A DNA stretch of 64,000 bases from contig JAJEBE010000003.1 in assembly GCA_022822545.1 (NCBI GenBank), positions 23,776-87,775 on the forward strand. The letters are read 5' to 3'. Positions 43,016 through 51,717 of this stretch are shown here, piece after piece. Position numbers and translations under genes: made by a program. Each line of letters opens with the position of its first letter. The stretch's first letter is position 1. Source of the DNA: Anaerolineae bacterium (GTDB lineage Bacteria; Chloroflexota; Anaerolineae; Aggregatilineales; Phototrophicaceae). The notes under the pieces are model-generated. The model made no database searches and had not been told where the DNA came from. It saw only the letters and a list, made by a program, of their open reading frames with translations.

Positions 43016-44629
43016 ATGGACAAACGCATAACGGACGATTTCGACATTCTGAGAAGTGTACTGCCACAGAGAATTCGCGATGCGATAGACAAATACGGTG
43101 ATACGAGCAAACTGCTTGAAATTGTGCTCGACCTGGGAAGAATCCCGACCGCCCGCTACATCCACGGTGAATATCGACTCTCTGACCAAGAGGTGAGGGA
43201 GGAGGACCTTCAGCAACTGGTTGCTGAACTGGGCGACTTTGATGACGACAATCGCGCCGGCATTGAGCGGTCCCTGCACCGCATCTCGGCGATCCGCAAC
43301 CGCCGCGGCAAAATCGTCGGCTTGACGGTCCGCATAGGCCGGGCGGTCTACGGCACGATCGATATCATCGCCGATTTGATCGAGTCCGGACAGAGCGTCC
43401 TCATTGTTGGCCCGCCGGGCGTCGGCAAAACGACCTTGCTGCGGGAGGCGGCGCGTGTGCGCTCGCGTGACAAGCGCGTGGTCATCGTCGATACATCGAA
43501 CGAAATCGGCGGCGATGGCGATATCCCGCATGAGGCGGTCGGCAAGGCGCGGCGCATGCAAGTCTCCCAGCCGGATCGCCAGCATGAGGTTATGATCGAG
43601 GCGGTCGAAAACCACAATCCGGAAGTGATTGTCATTGATGAAATAGGCCGCGAGTTGGAAGCGATGGCGGCGCGCACGATCGCGGAACGCGGCGTCCAGC
43701 TTATCGGCACGGCGCACGGCAATACGCTGGAAAACCTGATGCTCAATCCGACCCTTTCCGACTTGATCGGCGGCATCGAATCGGTGACCTTGTCTGATGA
43801 TGAGGCGCGGCGGCGGGGTACGCAGAAGGTTGTATTGGAACGGCGGACGGCGCCTACCTTCGACATCATGATCGAAATCCAGGCCCGCGATCGCCTAGTG
43901 GTGCATCCCGATGTCGCCTCGGCGGTGGACGCCATGCTGCGCAACCGTCCCTTGCCGGCGGAATTGCGCGAACGCGACCAGAGCGGCGCCATCCACATCA
44001 GCGACTTTGTCCAAGAAGCGGACGCGCGCTCAGCGCCCTCGCGTCAAGGCGCGCAAAATCTGCGTCGCTCGGGCGCCGCGCATGTCGTACGCGGCAACCG
44101 CGAAAATGGACAGACGCGCAGCGAAATGAAAGAGGATGCCGCCCAGCAGAACAGGCGCGACTTGCGTCCCATCAGCGTCTATGCCTATGGCGTCGCCCGC
44201 AATCGCCTGGAGCAAGCCGCTCGGCGCCTGTCGGTGCCGCTAATCCTCACCGATGATTTCGGCGACGCGGAAGCGATCGTCACCTTGAAGACACATTATC
44301 GGCGGCGTCCGCGACTGATTACCGACGGTGAAAAGCGCGGTTTGTCGATATACGTCCTGCGGGCGAATACTGTGACGCAAATGGAAAACTTCCTGGTTGA
44401 TCTCTTTCGATTGAACGGGCGCGACGATGCCGATCCCTTTGGCGAGGGGCTATGGGAAGCGGAACAAGCAATCAATCGGATTCGCGCCGGCGAGGACTAT
44501 ATCAACCTGAAACCGCAGGCGTCTCAGATTCGCAAGCGGCAACATCAGCTTGCCCGCCAGGCGCGCATGCAATCCGCCAGCGTCGGCGATGAACCGCGGC
44601 GTTACGTCACCATCTATCGCGGCGCTTGA
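43016..44629 (+). CDS. R3H domain AAA ATPase (Ycf45/SpoIIIAA-like)
   Basis: The 537-residue protein has an N-terminal helical region and then a RecA/AAA core with Walker A VGPPGVGKTTLLREAA, Walker B EVIVIDEIGRELEA, and the sensor-like QLIGTAHGNTLENLMLNPTL, as in plastid Ycf45 and SpoIIIAA. A charged linker (about 345-380) leads to a Ycf45-type C-terminal domain (AIVTLKTHYRRRPRLITDG). Finally an R3H single-strand nucleic-acid-binding motif follows, with RKRQHQLARQARMQSASVGD and the conserved R-x3-H. An AGGAGG lies 15 bases before the ATG, unusually far. The nucleic-acid substrate is unknown. Confidence 0.88.
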   Translation: MDKRITDDFDILRSVLPQRIRDAIDKYGDTSKLLEIVLDLGRIPTARYIHGEYRLSDQEVREEDLQQLVAELGDFDDDNRAGIERSLHRISAIRNRRGKIVGLTVRIGRAVYGTIDIIADLIESGQSVLIVGPPGVGKTTLLREAARVRSRDKRVVIVDTSNEIGGDGDIPHEAVGKARRMQVSQPDRQHEVMIEAVENHNPEVIVIDEIGRELEAMAARTIAERGVQLIGTAHGNTLENLMLNPTLSDLIGGIESVTLSDDEARRRGTQKVVLERRTAPTFDIMIEIQARDRLVVHPDVASAVDAMLRNRPLPAELRERDQSGAIHISDFVQEADARSAPSRQGAQNLRRSGAAHVVRGNRENGQTRSEMKEDAAQQNRRDLRPISVYAYGVARNRLEQAARRLSVPLILTDDFGDAEAIVTLKTHYRRRPRLITDGEKRGLSIYVLRANTVTQMENFLVDLFRLNGRDDADPFGEGLWEAEQAINRIRAGEDYINLKPQASQIRKRQHQLARQARMQSASVGDEPRRYVTIYRGA

Positions 44630-44658
44630 GCCCGCCATCGACACGGAATAGGCGCCCG

Positions 44659-45882
44659 ATGCGATCACTTGACAGGCCGCTGCCGATCCGCACCGATCAC
44701 AGCAATGCCTTCGCCAACAACACGATGCGCGTCCGCTTGCCCGCGATCATTGATGAGACGGTTGCGCTCAACCCCGATTATCCGGCGAGCATCAAACGCC
44801 GCCTGGCAGGCTTGCGTGAGGAAATTGCTGCTGGCGCCGAGATTCGCCGTCTCGATATAGCGTCCGCGCCCGATCATGTTGAATGGTCACGCGCCATGGA
44901 AGAACAGCGCGCTATCGTTGACGGCGCGCTGACCTGGCACAATGCTGAGTGGTTCTTTGCCGAGACCTACGCCTATCGTTGTCTCGTTGAAGCTGTCCGT
45001 TGGCATGAAACAGGGCGCGACCCCTTCCTGCCCAAGAAACAGGAAGAATTGCGCAGCGACGCGCTTTGGCAGCTCGTCAAGCAAGCCCTGTCGCCGGCCG
45101 ACTCTGCGGTCGACGAATTGCGCCGAGCGGTCGCCTTCGACCTCTGGGCGAACCGCATCGACTTGAGCTACGCCGCCTCGCTGGAACAAGGCACCGACAT
45201 CAGCCCGGAGGACTGGCTGGTGGATGATCGCGATGCTTTGTTTGTCGCGCTTTGCGCATCGGCGGAAGACAGCGTAGCGCTAAGCGGCCGCGTCCACATC
45301 ATTGCCGATAACGCCGGTTCCGAGTTGGCGATGGACCTTGTCCTGGCGGATGCGCTGCTGCGGCATGTCGTCGAGCGCGTCGACCTCTGTCTGAAGTGGC
45401 ATCCGACCTTTGTCAGCGATGCCACGCCAGCGGATGTCTGGCTGATGCTGACGGAAATGAAGCGTCGTTCGCCTGAGCTGGCCGACCGCCTCTACCGCGC
45501 CTGGAGTGCCGAGCGCCTGCGCTTCTTGCCGCATCCCTATTGGAACAGCAGCCGATTTCTGTGGGATCTGCCGTCCGACATTCATGATTCCTTCGCGGAT
45601 GCCCGGTTGGTGATTGTCAAGGGCGATGCCAATTATCGCCGTGTGGCGGGCGACGCCATCTGGCCCGCGCATACGCCCTTCACCGAGGTCCTGCGCTACC
45701 TCAATACGCCGGTGCTTTGCCTGCGTACGCTCAAGAGCGACCCGGTAGTCGGCTTGCCGACGGCGGAAACAGCGGCGCAACTCGACCAGGATGACCCGCA
45801 GTGGCGCGTCAACGGCAAACGCGGCCTGGCCCAGTTCAAACCTCAGACATCAAACAGCCAGGAAGTGGCGGTCGCGGGATAG
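44659..45882 (+). CDS. DUF89/ARMT1-like damage-control phosphatase
   Basis: The 407-residue protein belongs to the DUF89 family, metal-dependent phosphatases acting on damaged or overflow sugar phosphates (the ARMT1 branch is also named as a carboxyl methyltransferase). The metal-site signatures are HIIADNAGSELAMDLVLADA and LVIVKGDANYRRVAGD, the latter the family's KGD-x-N-(Y/F)-R motif. The frame opens at 44626, but ATG 44659 avoids overlap with the R3H gene. The last 40 bases overlap the convergent PPOX gene. Confidence 0.85.
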   Translation: MRSLDRPLPIRTDHSNAFANNTMRVRLPAIIDETVALNPDYPASIKRRLAGLREEIAAGAEIRRLDIASAPDHVEWSRAMEEQRAIVDGALTWHNAEWFFAETYAYRCLVEAVRWHETGRDPFLPKKQEELRSDALWQLVKQALSPADSAVDELRRAVAFDLWANRIDLSYAASLEQGTDISPEDWLVDDRDALFVALCASAEDSVALSGRVHIIADNAGSELAMDLVLADALLRHVVERVDLCLKWHPTFVSDATPADVWLMLTEMKRRSPELADRLYRAWSAERLRFLPHPYWNSSRFLWDLPSDIHDSFADARLVIVKGDANYRRVAGDAIWPAHTPFTEVLRYLNTPVLCLRTLKSDPVVGLPTAETAAQLDQDDPQWRVNGKRGLAQFKPQTSNSQEVAVAG

Positions 45883-46343
45883 TCGCTCTCCAGCCAAGCC
45901 ATGACTTTCCGCGGGATCAGGCGGAATAGCAAGGCGTCCGACTCTTCGAGTTCCGGGTCCAGCGTGTATTTCTCGACATAGCGGTCGCCGATCCTCTTTT
46001 GCAGCGACGCTGATACCTGCGCTTTGACCAGCTTGCCTTCGAGGATCACGGTCTCGTCGCCGCTGTCGAGATGAATGACGACGCGGTTGTCCCGCGTAAT
46101 ATTGCGCGCTTTGACCGAATTGGCATCGGTGCCGAAGTAAAGGACGCCGTCAATCCAGGCGCCCCAGACGGGCGCGCTGTGCGGACGGCCGTCTTCACGC
46201 ACGGTGCATACCCAGTAATTGCGCGCTTCATGCATGTGCCGGTCGACCCAGTCCCAGCTCAACATGGCATCAACCTGGTCCGGCATGACGCCGTAGTGGG
46301 GCATATCGGGGCGGACGCGGCGGGAATTTGGCGGTGCGATCAT
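45843..46343 (-). CDS. PPOX/FMN-binding split-barrel family protein
   Basis: The 166-residue split-barrel flavoprotein-like protein, with ARNYWVCTVREDGRPHSAPV and GVLYFGTDANSVKARNITRD, resembles the pyridoxamine-5'-phosphate-oxidase/F420-dependent reductase group. It may bind FMN, F420 or heme and reduce small molecules. The C-terminus overlaps the DUF89 gene by 40 bases tail to tail. It lies just downstream of dnaN on the same strand (gap of 42 bases). Confidence 0.8.
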   Translation of the reverse strand: MIAPPNSRRVRPDMPHYGVMPDQVDAMLSWDWVDRHMHEARNYWVCTVREDGRPHSAPVWGAWIDGVLYFGTDANSVKARNITRDNRVVIHLDSGDETVILEGKLVKAQVSASLQKRIGDRYVEKYTLDPELEESDALLFRLIPRKVMAWLESDYPATATSWLFDV

Positions 46344-46385
46344 GAGCGTTTTCCGTTCAGCGTGGAAGGGTAGCGGTAACGGATG

Positions 46386-47510
46386 TCACTTGCTCATCGG
46401 CATGATGACGTGGACGAAGTCTTCTCGATTCTCCGGCTTGAGCACGCCCGGGTTTTCCGGCCCGTTGCTTTGGAAGACAACGCGCTCCTCTTTGATGACC
46501 CGCAGCACATCAATGAGGTAGCGGATGTTGAAGGAGATATCCAGGGGTTCGCCCTCGGCGGTGGCGTCCAGCATGCCTTCGCTATCGCCGCGCTCGGCGC
46601 TCTTGCCGACGATCAGCACTTCGGCCGGCTCGCCCGGGTTCTGCGCCGGCTTGACGCTTAGGTTGGCGCTGTTGGCATTATCGCGGGCGAAGATCTCGGC
46701 GCGCTGGCAAACGACCAGCAGGTCCTGCGTATAGAGCACGGTCGAGGTGACGAAGGAGCGCGGGATGATCGAGGCGAAATCGGGGAAACGCCCTTCAAGC
46801 AGCTGCGAAGAAATGAGCACGTTGGGCGCGAAGATGGTGACGCTGTTGCGCTGCGATGGCAGGGCGATGCCGACCTCTTGATCATGTTCGGCAATGCGGG
46901 CGATCTCGCTCATCGTCCGCGCCGGGATGACCATATCCCGTTTCTCGCTGAAGCTTTCGCTGATATCAGCGGTTCGCACCGCCAGGCGATAGCCATCGGC
47001 CGCCGCCATCGTCAGCTTCTGCCCATCCAACTGCACGTAGACGCCGGTGAGAATCGGGCGGTTCTGCTCGCGGGCGGCTGCGAAAGCGGTCTGGTTAATC
47101 ATTTCGATCAGCGCTTCGCCTTCGAGGTGCAGGTCGGCGCTTTCATTGTGATTGATCGGCGGGAACTCATCGGCGTCGATGCCGCGGATATTCGAGGTCT
47201 GCACACCACAGCGCAGGTGCACTGTGTGCGTGGCGGCGTCCAGGCGCATGTCAACGCGCTCGCGCGACAAGCTGCTGACCAGTTCGCTGAAGGTGCGGGC
47301 GGGCAGCGTGATGCTGCCGCTCTGCTCGACCTTGGCGCCGATCCACATCGTGATGCTCAACTCGAGGTTGGTGGCCGAGATCTTCAGGCGAGAATCTTCC
47401 GTTTCCAGCAGCACATTGGCGAGCACGGGCAAAGGGGGATTGCTGTCCACCGCTTTGGCGACGATGTTCAGGCTCTTCGCCAGGTTTTCTTGTAAGACGC
47501 TAACAATCAT
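46386..47510 (-). CDS. dnaN: DNA polymerase III beta subunit (sliding clamp)
   Basis: The 374-residue protein has the three-domain clamp of the beta subunit. Recognisable parts are MIVSVLQENLAKSLNIVAKA at the start, TGVYVQLDGQKLTMAAADGY-type domain 2 strands, and the C-terminal HVIMPMSK, a usual clamp ending (M-P-x-x). Length is normal. It encircles DNA and tethers the polymerase. It is not adjacent to dnaA here. The upstream intergenic region is AT-rich and contains repeated TGATAATT words. Confidence 0.97.
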   Translation of the reverse strand: MIVSVLQENLAKSLNIVAKAVDSNPPLPVLANVLLETEDSRLKISATNLELSITMWIGAKVEQSGSITLPARTFSELVSSLSRERVDMRLDAATHTVHLRCGVQTSNIRGIDADEFPPINHNESADLHLEGEALIEMINQTAFAAAREQNRPILTGVYVQLDGQKLTMAAADGYRLAVRTADISESFSEKRDMVIPARTMSEIARIAEHDQEVGIALPSQRNSVTIFAPNVLISSQLLEGRFPDFASIIPRSFVTSTVLYTQDLLVVCQRAEIFARDNANSANLSVKPAQNPGEPAEVLIVGKSAERGDSEGMLDATAEGEPLDISFNIRYLIDVLRVIKEERVVFQSNGPENPGVLKPENREDFVHVIMPMSK

Positions 47511-47692
47511 GGCTTACCTCGTTTGTGTGGATGGGCGCTGGCAGTCCAATTGACAGGGAAAACGGCCTGATGCGCGCATAGACTATCGCCCCATAGTATA
47601 TCGCAAATTCCGCCAGAGGCGATAGTTCTGACTTTCGATCAAAGGACTTGACCGGTCGCGCATCGGCGCACGGTGATTTTGGCGCCTCCTTG

Positions 47693-47872
47693 TGATAATT
47701 ATCATAAGCGGGATGCGAATATTCTTCATCGCAGCAGCGTCGGGCAGCGCGGCAGGCGCGCTGTAGCCCAGCCATGGCGCGGGGCAGGGGGTTGAGCCCG
47801 GCGCGGGGAGCGAGTTATTGATAATTGATTATCGATAGGGGGCAAACTTTTTTCTCTCATAAAATGATAATT
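47693..47872 (+). repeat. TGATAATT words in an AT-rich patch
   Basis: TGATAATT occurs at 47693 (within the palindrome TGATAATTATCA), at 47819 (followed by GATTATCGAT, a partial inverted copy) and at 47865. Such clustered motifs upstream of dnaN could be regulator or initiator sites. Only one imperfect DnaA-box-like word is found, so it is not called an origin. Confidence 0.4.
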
Positions 47873-48009
47873 CTCCGATGGTTCCGGGCGGCGGGTTGAG
47901 ATGGAGCGGATCATGCCTTTAGGGTAGCAGATTTTGGCCGGCAATAGGCGACTATATGTTCTCGTATTGGGAAATCAACCACCGGGTACACCTTCTAGGC
48001 GGGGAAGAT

Positions 48010-48037
48010 GCGGGCGACATACAATGCCGCCCCTGCG
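48010..48037 (+). repeat. REP-like palindrome (GGGCGA...CGCCC type)
   Basis: GGGCGACAT and ATGCCGCCC form a hairpin with one mismatch, followed by CCTGCGG. It belongs to the same interspersed family as the copies at 48507-48533 and 51508-51683. Confidence 0.5.
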
Positions 48038-48074
48038 GCTGCCTTGTTGAGGTCAGGCAAGAGTATGAAGCAGG

Positions 48075-48428
48075 TTAATCTTCCGGGGTGATGTTGGTCA
48101 CATCAGCGCCGGAGATTTCGATGGTCTCGGCATCGTCGTCGATCGTCTCGACCCGCACGATCTCGATTTTGAGCCGCGCGATCAAAGCGGCCAGCGCGCC
48201 CAGCGCCGCCAACACGGGGCTGACTACCGTGGCGACGCCGCCGACAACCACCGCCGGCGTCAACGGGACTTCCATCAGCACCTCGTCGTTGGCGTTGCGG
48301 ATGATCAGACGGCGGACGTTGCCCTCAGCCACCAGGCTCTTGACCCGCTCGACCAGCTCATTGCCGGCCACTTCCATTTCCTCGACCCAATCGCGTTGAT
48401 TCTTCGGTTTCTCCGGATAGTTGTCCAT
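48075..48428 (-). CDS. DUF4342 domain protein
   Basis: The 117-residue protein has an N-terminal helical segment, WVEEMEVAGNELVERVKSLV, then GNVRRLIIRNANDEVLMEVPL, and a hydrophobic stretch of about 35 residues (VVVGGVATVVSPVLAALGAL) likely to enter or cross the membrane. This is the layout of DUF4342 proteins. The function is unknown. ATG 48428 has GGAGCAATAGAC upstream; the frame itself opens at 48461. Confidence 0.8.
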   Translation of the reverse strand: MDNYPEKPKNQRDWVEEMEVAGNELVERVKSLVAEGNVRRLIIRNANDEVLMEVPLTPAVVVGGVATVVSPVLAALGALAALIARLKIEIVRVETIDDDAETIEISGADVTNITPED

Positions 48429-48506
48429 GTCTATTGCTCCATTTGAGATTTGGCCATACAAGGCAGTTCCGTTTAGGTCGCGCGACGCGCGTTAGGCAGG
48501 TCGATT

Positions 48507-48533
48507 CGGGCGACTCACAGAGTTGCCCCTACA
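48507..48533 (+). repeat. REP-like palindrome copy
   Basis: GGGCGACTC-ACAG-AGTTGCCC followed by CTAC. The 8-bp hairpin and the CTAC tail match the tandem copies at 51508-51683, so it is an isolated member of that repeat family. Confidence 0.6.
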
Positions 48534-48621
48534 AGTCAAATGGGCGGGTGACGCCTCGCGAGTAACGCGGTTCTTACTCAAGGATAATTACGCGGCAGGG
48601 GGCAAACCGGTTGCGGTATTC

Positions 48622-49593
48622 TCAGCGCAGCAACTGAAACAGCAGATCTTTCCAACGCGCGGCATCCAGCGCCCAGCAGACCGAGGGCTTAACCGGATTC
48701 GCCATCACCTCGCGCCAGACGGCGGCATTGCGCACATCGTCGGCCAGGTTGAGCTTGTCGACGACGGTCATGCCGCGCGTGAGTTCGCTGTCGCATTCGA
48801 CATCGATGTAATGTTGGCTGCTGACGGTGCAGATGGACGGGTCGATCGCCACCGCCATCGCCACGCCATCCGGCAGGGAAATGCCGACTTCGCCGGTTTG
48901 TATCTCATAGCCGCGCATGCCCTTGATGTTCGAGTCGATGGCGAATTCGGCGAAAGTTGTATTGATTTGGCGCGCCGCCTCGATATCGTCAAGCGAGAGG
49001 ACGAACTCTCCCTGGCTGAATTCCCAGCCGACCATCTCCAGCGGCATGCCGGAGCGGAAAACGATACGCGCCGCTTCCGGATCGCACCAGATATTGTATT
49101 CTGCCGCCGGGGTGACGTTGCCGTTGGTGCAGGCGGCCCCGCCCATCACCACGCAGCGGTTTATCTTGCCGGCGATATCGGGCGCTTTGCGCAGGGCCAG
49201 CGCCAGATTGGTCAGCGGTCCCAGGGTGACGATGACGAGGTCACTTGTGGCGCGGGCGGCCTCGATGATGGCGTCAACCGCGTGCTGTGATGCCGCTTGC
49301 GCGCGACGCGGCTTGTAGCGATCGCCCCAGTCGCCCAGCCCATCGGCGCCATGGAACCAATCAGCGGAGACATATTCGCGCAGCAGCGGGCGATCGGCGC
49401 CGGCATAGACGGGCGTATCGGCTTCGCAGAGTTCAGTGAAATACAGGGAGTTGATCAGGCCTTGATCGAGCGGCACATTCCCGGCGACGACCGTGATCGC
49501 GCGGACATCCACCTCGTTGTGCCGCAGGGCCATGACGATGGCAACAGCATCATCCGAGCCGGCATCGGTATCGATAAGAAATGGTCGGGGCAT
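48622..49593 (-). CDS. Inosine/uridine-preferring nucleoside hydrolase
   Basis: The 323-residue nucleoside hydrolase-fold enzyme releases the base from ribonucleosides. The calcium-site signature RPFLIDTDAGSDDAVAIVMA (DTD-x-G-x-DDA) is at the N-terminus. LVIVTLGPLTNLALALRKAP, CVVMGGAACTNGNVTPAAEY and NIWCDPEAARIVF-type strands follow in family order, and the catalytic histidine region has the variant VVDKLNLADD. Substrate preference is not determined. It lies 6 bases after the C-S lyase gene's stop, so the two are co-transcribed. Confidence 0.92.
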   Translation of the reverse strand: MPRPFLIDTDAGSDDAVAIVMALRHNEVDVRAITVVAGNVPLDQGLINSLYFTELCEADTPVYAGADRPLLREYVSADWFHGADGLGDWGDRYKPRRAQAASQHAVDAIIEAARATSDLVIVTLGPLTNLALALRKAPDIAGKINRCVVMGGAACTNGNVTPAAEYNIWCDPEAARIVFRSGMPLEMVGWEFSQGEFVLSLDDIEAARQINTTFAEFAIDSNIKGMRGYEIQTGEVGISLPDGVAMAVAIDPSICTVSSQHYIDVECDSELTRGMTVVDKLNLADDVRNAAVWREVMANPVKPSVCWALDAARWKDLLFQLLR

Positions 49594-49599
49594 GACTAG

Positions 49600-50781
49600 C
49601 TACACCTTTAGCGCTAATTCGTCGACAGCCGCTTTCAGCCGTTCCAATCCACGCTCAAGCATGGCGCGCGGACAGCCGAAATTCAGCCGGACGAAGCCCT
49701 TGCCCGCCTCGCCGAAGAACTCGCCCGGGCTGGGCGCGACGCCGGCTGTCTCTCGGCAGAATGCGGTCGCATCGCCATCGATGGGCAAGTCGCGCATGTC
49801 CATCCAGAGCAGGTAGGTCGAATCCGGTACGGTGGTCTTGATTAGCGGCATATGTTCGCGGATGTAGGCGAGGGCGTAATCTCGATTGTCCTTGAGATAG
49901 ATCAGGAGCTGCCGCAGCCATTCATCACCGCCGGCGTAAGCGCCGTAAGCCGCTTCGTAACCCATGATATTGACGTGCGCGCTGATCCCCTGAAGGGCGG
50001 CCGCCATCGTCTCGCGAATCTCCTTGTTCTGCGCGATCAGAACGGAACAGGCCATGCCCGCCAGATTATAGGTCTTGCTGGGCGCGATCATTGTGATGGT
50101 GTTTTGGGCGATCTCTTCATCGAGGGTGGCAATTGGGATATGCTTGCCCTCGAGGATCAAGTCGGAATGAATCTCATCAGCGACGATGAGCACGTTGTGT
50201 TTCAGGCAGATTTCGCCAATGCGCTCCAACTCGGCGCGGGAATAGATGAAGCCGGCCGGGTTCTGCGGATTGCATTGCAGGTGAATCGATGTCTTCGGAT
50301 CGCGCGCTACCAGTTCAAACTCATCGTAATCATTCTCGTAATGGAAAGAGTGGGCATCATCGGCGATGTATTCCATATTGATATTGGCGGGGAATTTATG
50401 GTTTGCCCGGACTGCCTTGAAGAAGGAGCCGTAGACCGGCGTCTGAATCAGCACTGTGTCGCCGGGTCCGCCGAAGCCGCTGCAAGTCGCGCAGAGCGCC
50501 AATACCAGGCCCGGCGAAAAGAGCACATCTTCCGGCCTGATCTGCCAGTTGTACAGCCTTTCCATGCGCTCGACGATCGCTTCCTTGAGCTGGGGCGGAT
50601 CGAGCGTATAACCGAAAACACCATGCTCGGCGCGCTCGATCATGGCCTTGATGGCGGAAGGCGGCGAACGGAAATCCATATCCGCCACCCACATCGGCAG
50701 GCAGTCGCCGGCGACCGCGCCCCACTTGGCGCTGTGGTGTCCTGTGCGGTCGATAATCTCGTCGAAATCGTAGGCGGTCAT
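49600..50781 (-). CDS. PatB/MalY-type aminotransferase or C-S lyase
   Basis: The 393-residue pyridoxal-phosphate enzyme starts MTAYDFDEIIDRTGHHSAKW, with LPMWVADMDFRSPP, the family signature. The PLP lysine is in MIAPSKTYNLAGMACSVL, with HLQCNPQNPAGFIYSRAEL and LIVADEIHSDLILEGKHIPI. PatB/MalY enzymes cleave cystathionine or similar thioethers, or aminate. The exact reaction is uncertain. The downstream nucleoside hydrolase gene is only 6 bases away. Confidence 0.88.
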   Translation of the reverse strand: MTAYDFDEIIDRTGHHSAKWGAVAGDCLPMWVADMDFRSPPSAIKAMIERAEHGVFGYTLDPPQLKEAIVERMERLYNWQIRPEDVLFSPGLVLALCATCSGFGGPGDTVLIQTPVYGSFFKAVRANHKFPANINMEYIADDAHSFHYENDYDEFELVARDPKTSIHLQCNPQNPAGFIYSRAELERIGEICLKHNVLIVADEIHSDLILEGKHIPIATLDEEIAQNTITMIAPSKTYNLAGMACSVLIAQNKEIRETMAAALQGISAHVNIMGYEAAYGAYAGGDEWLRQLLIYLKDNRDYALAYIREHMPLIKTTVPDSTYLLWMDMRDLPIDGDATAFCRETAGVAPSPGEFFGEAGKGFVRLNFGCPRAMLERGLERLKAAVDELALKV

Positions 50782-50890
50782 GCGTCGGCTTTCTCCAGTC
50801 AGCGAAAATCACGACTAGAAATATACCCGAAGTGACCGATCGTTGCACGGGCAGGTCGGCTGAAGCGATTTGCGATTGTCCCTGTACCCG

Positions 50891-51487
50891 CTAGACCCGC
50901 TGCCGGCTCTCTTGCAGTCGAGCGCCGATATCTTCCAGGTCGATTGTCTCGGCCGCTACTTCAGCGCGCACGGAGAAGAGGCGGCGCCGGTCGTCATGGA
51001 CGCGCGAAAGGCCCGCCGGCGCGCCGTAGATATCAGATAGTATCGCCGTTAGCCCCTCTCGGATCTCGTCAAAGACCTCCGGTTCGTTGGGGTAATTCAT
51101 GCGGTCGAGGAAGTTGATTTTTACTGCGCTGTAGTCGAAGACCAGGTCGTCGGGCGCTTCCGCTTGCAGTGCTTGGGCGCCCAGCATTGCGCAATGGAAC
51201 ACAAGCTTGAGAGCGGCGGCGAAGTCAGCGGGCAAGTCGCGCTTGCGCACATAATGCAAGCCGACCTCGCCGTAGCCAAAGTCATAGGCGTAATCGGCTT
51301 CATCGGCGATGAGGACGATGCCGGGACCGTCAGGCACGTGCTTGTAGTCGATAACATCGATGAGCATGCCTTCGACCCGGTGCTCCTGGATCCAGCGCTG
51401 GAAGATCGGCACAATATCGGCCGGCTGCAGGGGCGGACTTTGCTTCAAGCTGAATTTGACGCCAAGCCGTTTTGGTACGATTGTCAT
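50891..51487 (-). CDS. Hypothetical protein
   Basis: The 198-residue soluble protein opens MTIVPKRLGVKFSLKQSPPL. Its central part is VLIADEADYAYDFGYGEVGL. I recognise no motif or domain. A tract of palindromic repeats separates it from the sulfite reductase gene that precedes it on the same strand. Confidence 0.55.
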   Translation of the reverse strand: MTIVPKRLGVKFSLKQSPPLQPADIVPIFQRWIQEHRVEGMLIDVIDYKHVPDGPGIVLIADEADYAYDFGYGEVGLHYVRKRDLPADFAAALKLVFHCAMLGAQALQAEAPDDLVFDYSAVKINFLDRMNYPNEPEVFDEIREGLTAILSDIYGAPAGLSRVHDDRRRLFSVRAEVAAETIDLEDIGARLQESRQRV

Positions 51488-51507
51488 GGGTTCCTCACAC
51501 TTCGTTA

Positions 51508-51683
51508 GCGGGCGACCTGATAGGTCGCCCCTACACCATCTGAACGCGGGCGATCCACAGAATCGCCCCTACACCATCTGAACGCGGGTGATCCACAGAA
51601 TCGCCCCTACACCATCTGAACGCGGGCGACCCAAGGATCGCCCCTACGATTTGCTTGCGGGCGACTCAGTGGTTCACCCCGAC
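51508..51683 (+). repeat. Tandem REP-like palindromic repeats, five copies
   Basis: Copies of a unit of about 38 bases start at 51508, 51546, 51584, 51622 (partial) and 51657 (partial). Each has a GGGCGA...TCGCCC hairpin followed by CTAC and then CCATCTGAAC. The middle copies differ at one base. The array lies between sir and the hypothetical gene at 50891-51487. The hairpins lack T-runs, so they are not classical terminators, but they may protect or end the sir transcript. Confidence 0.85.
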
Positions 51684-51717
51684 ATATTCCATCGCGCGCG
51701 CCGTCTCTACGAATCCG

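Larger units (their letters stand above)
47511..48074 (-). other. Non-coding stretch of 564 bases upstream of dnaN
   Basis: No convincing gene is visible; short minus-strand ORFs lack ribosome sites and family features. It holds a TGATAATT-rich AT patch (47693-47872), one imperfect DnaA-box-like word (47526-47534, 7 of 9 matches to TGTGGATAA) and a REP-like palindrome (48010-48037). A TATACT box about 100 bases upstream of dnaN could be part of its promoter. Confidence 0.5.

Noticed and set aside
47500..47944. Short minus-strand ORFs upstream of dnaN
   Set aside because: Cysteine- and proline-rich shadow sequences without ribosome sites or family features. No sign of a real gene.
47511..48074. 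Chromosomal origin next to dnaN
   Set aside because: Only one weak DnaA-box-like word (47526-47534) and no dnaA gene nearby. Proximity to dnaN alone is not enough.
51508..51683. CRISPR-like direct repeats
   Set aside because: Units are contiguous with no unique spacers of constant length, and each is a palindromic hairpin, so this is a REP-type array.
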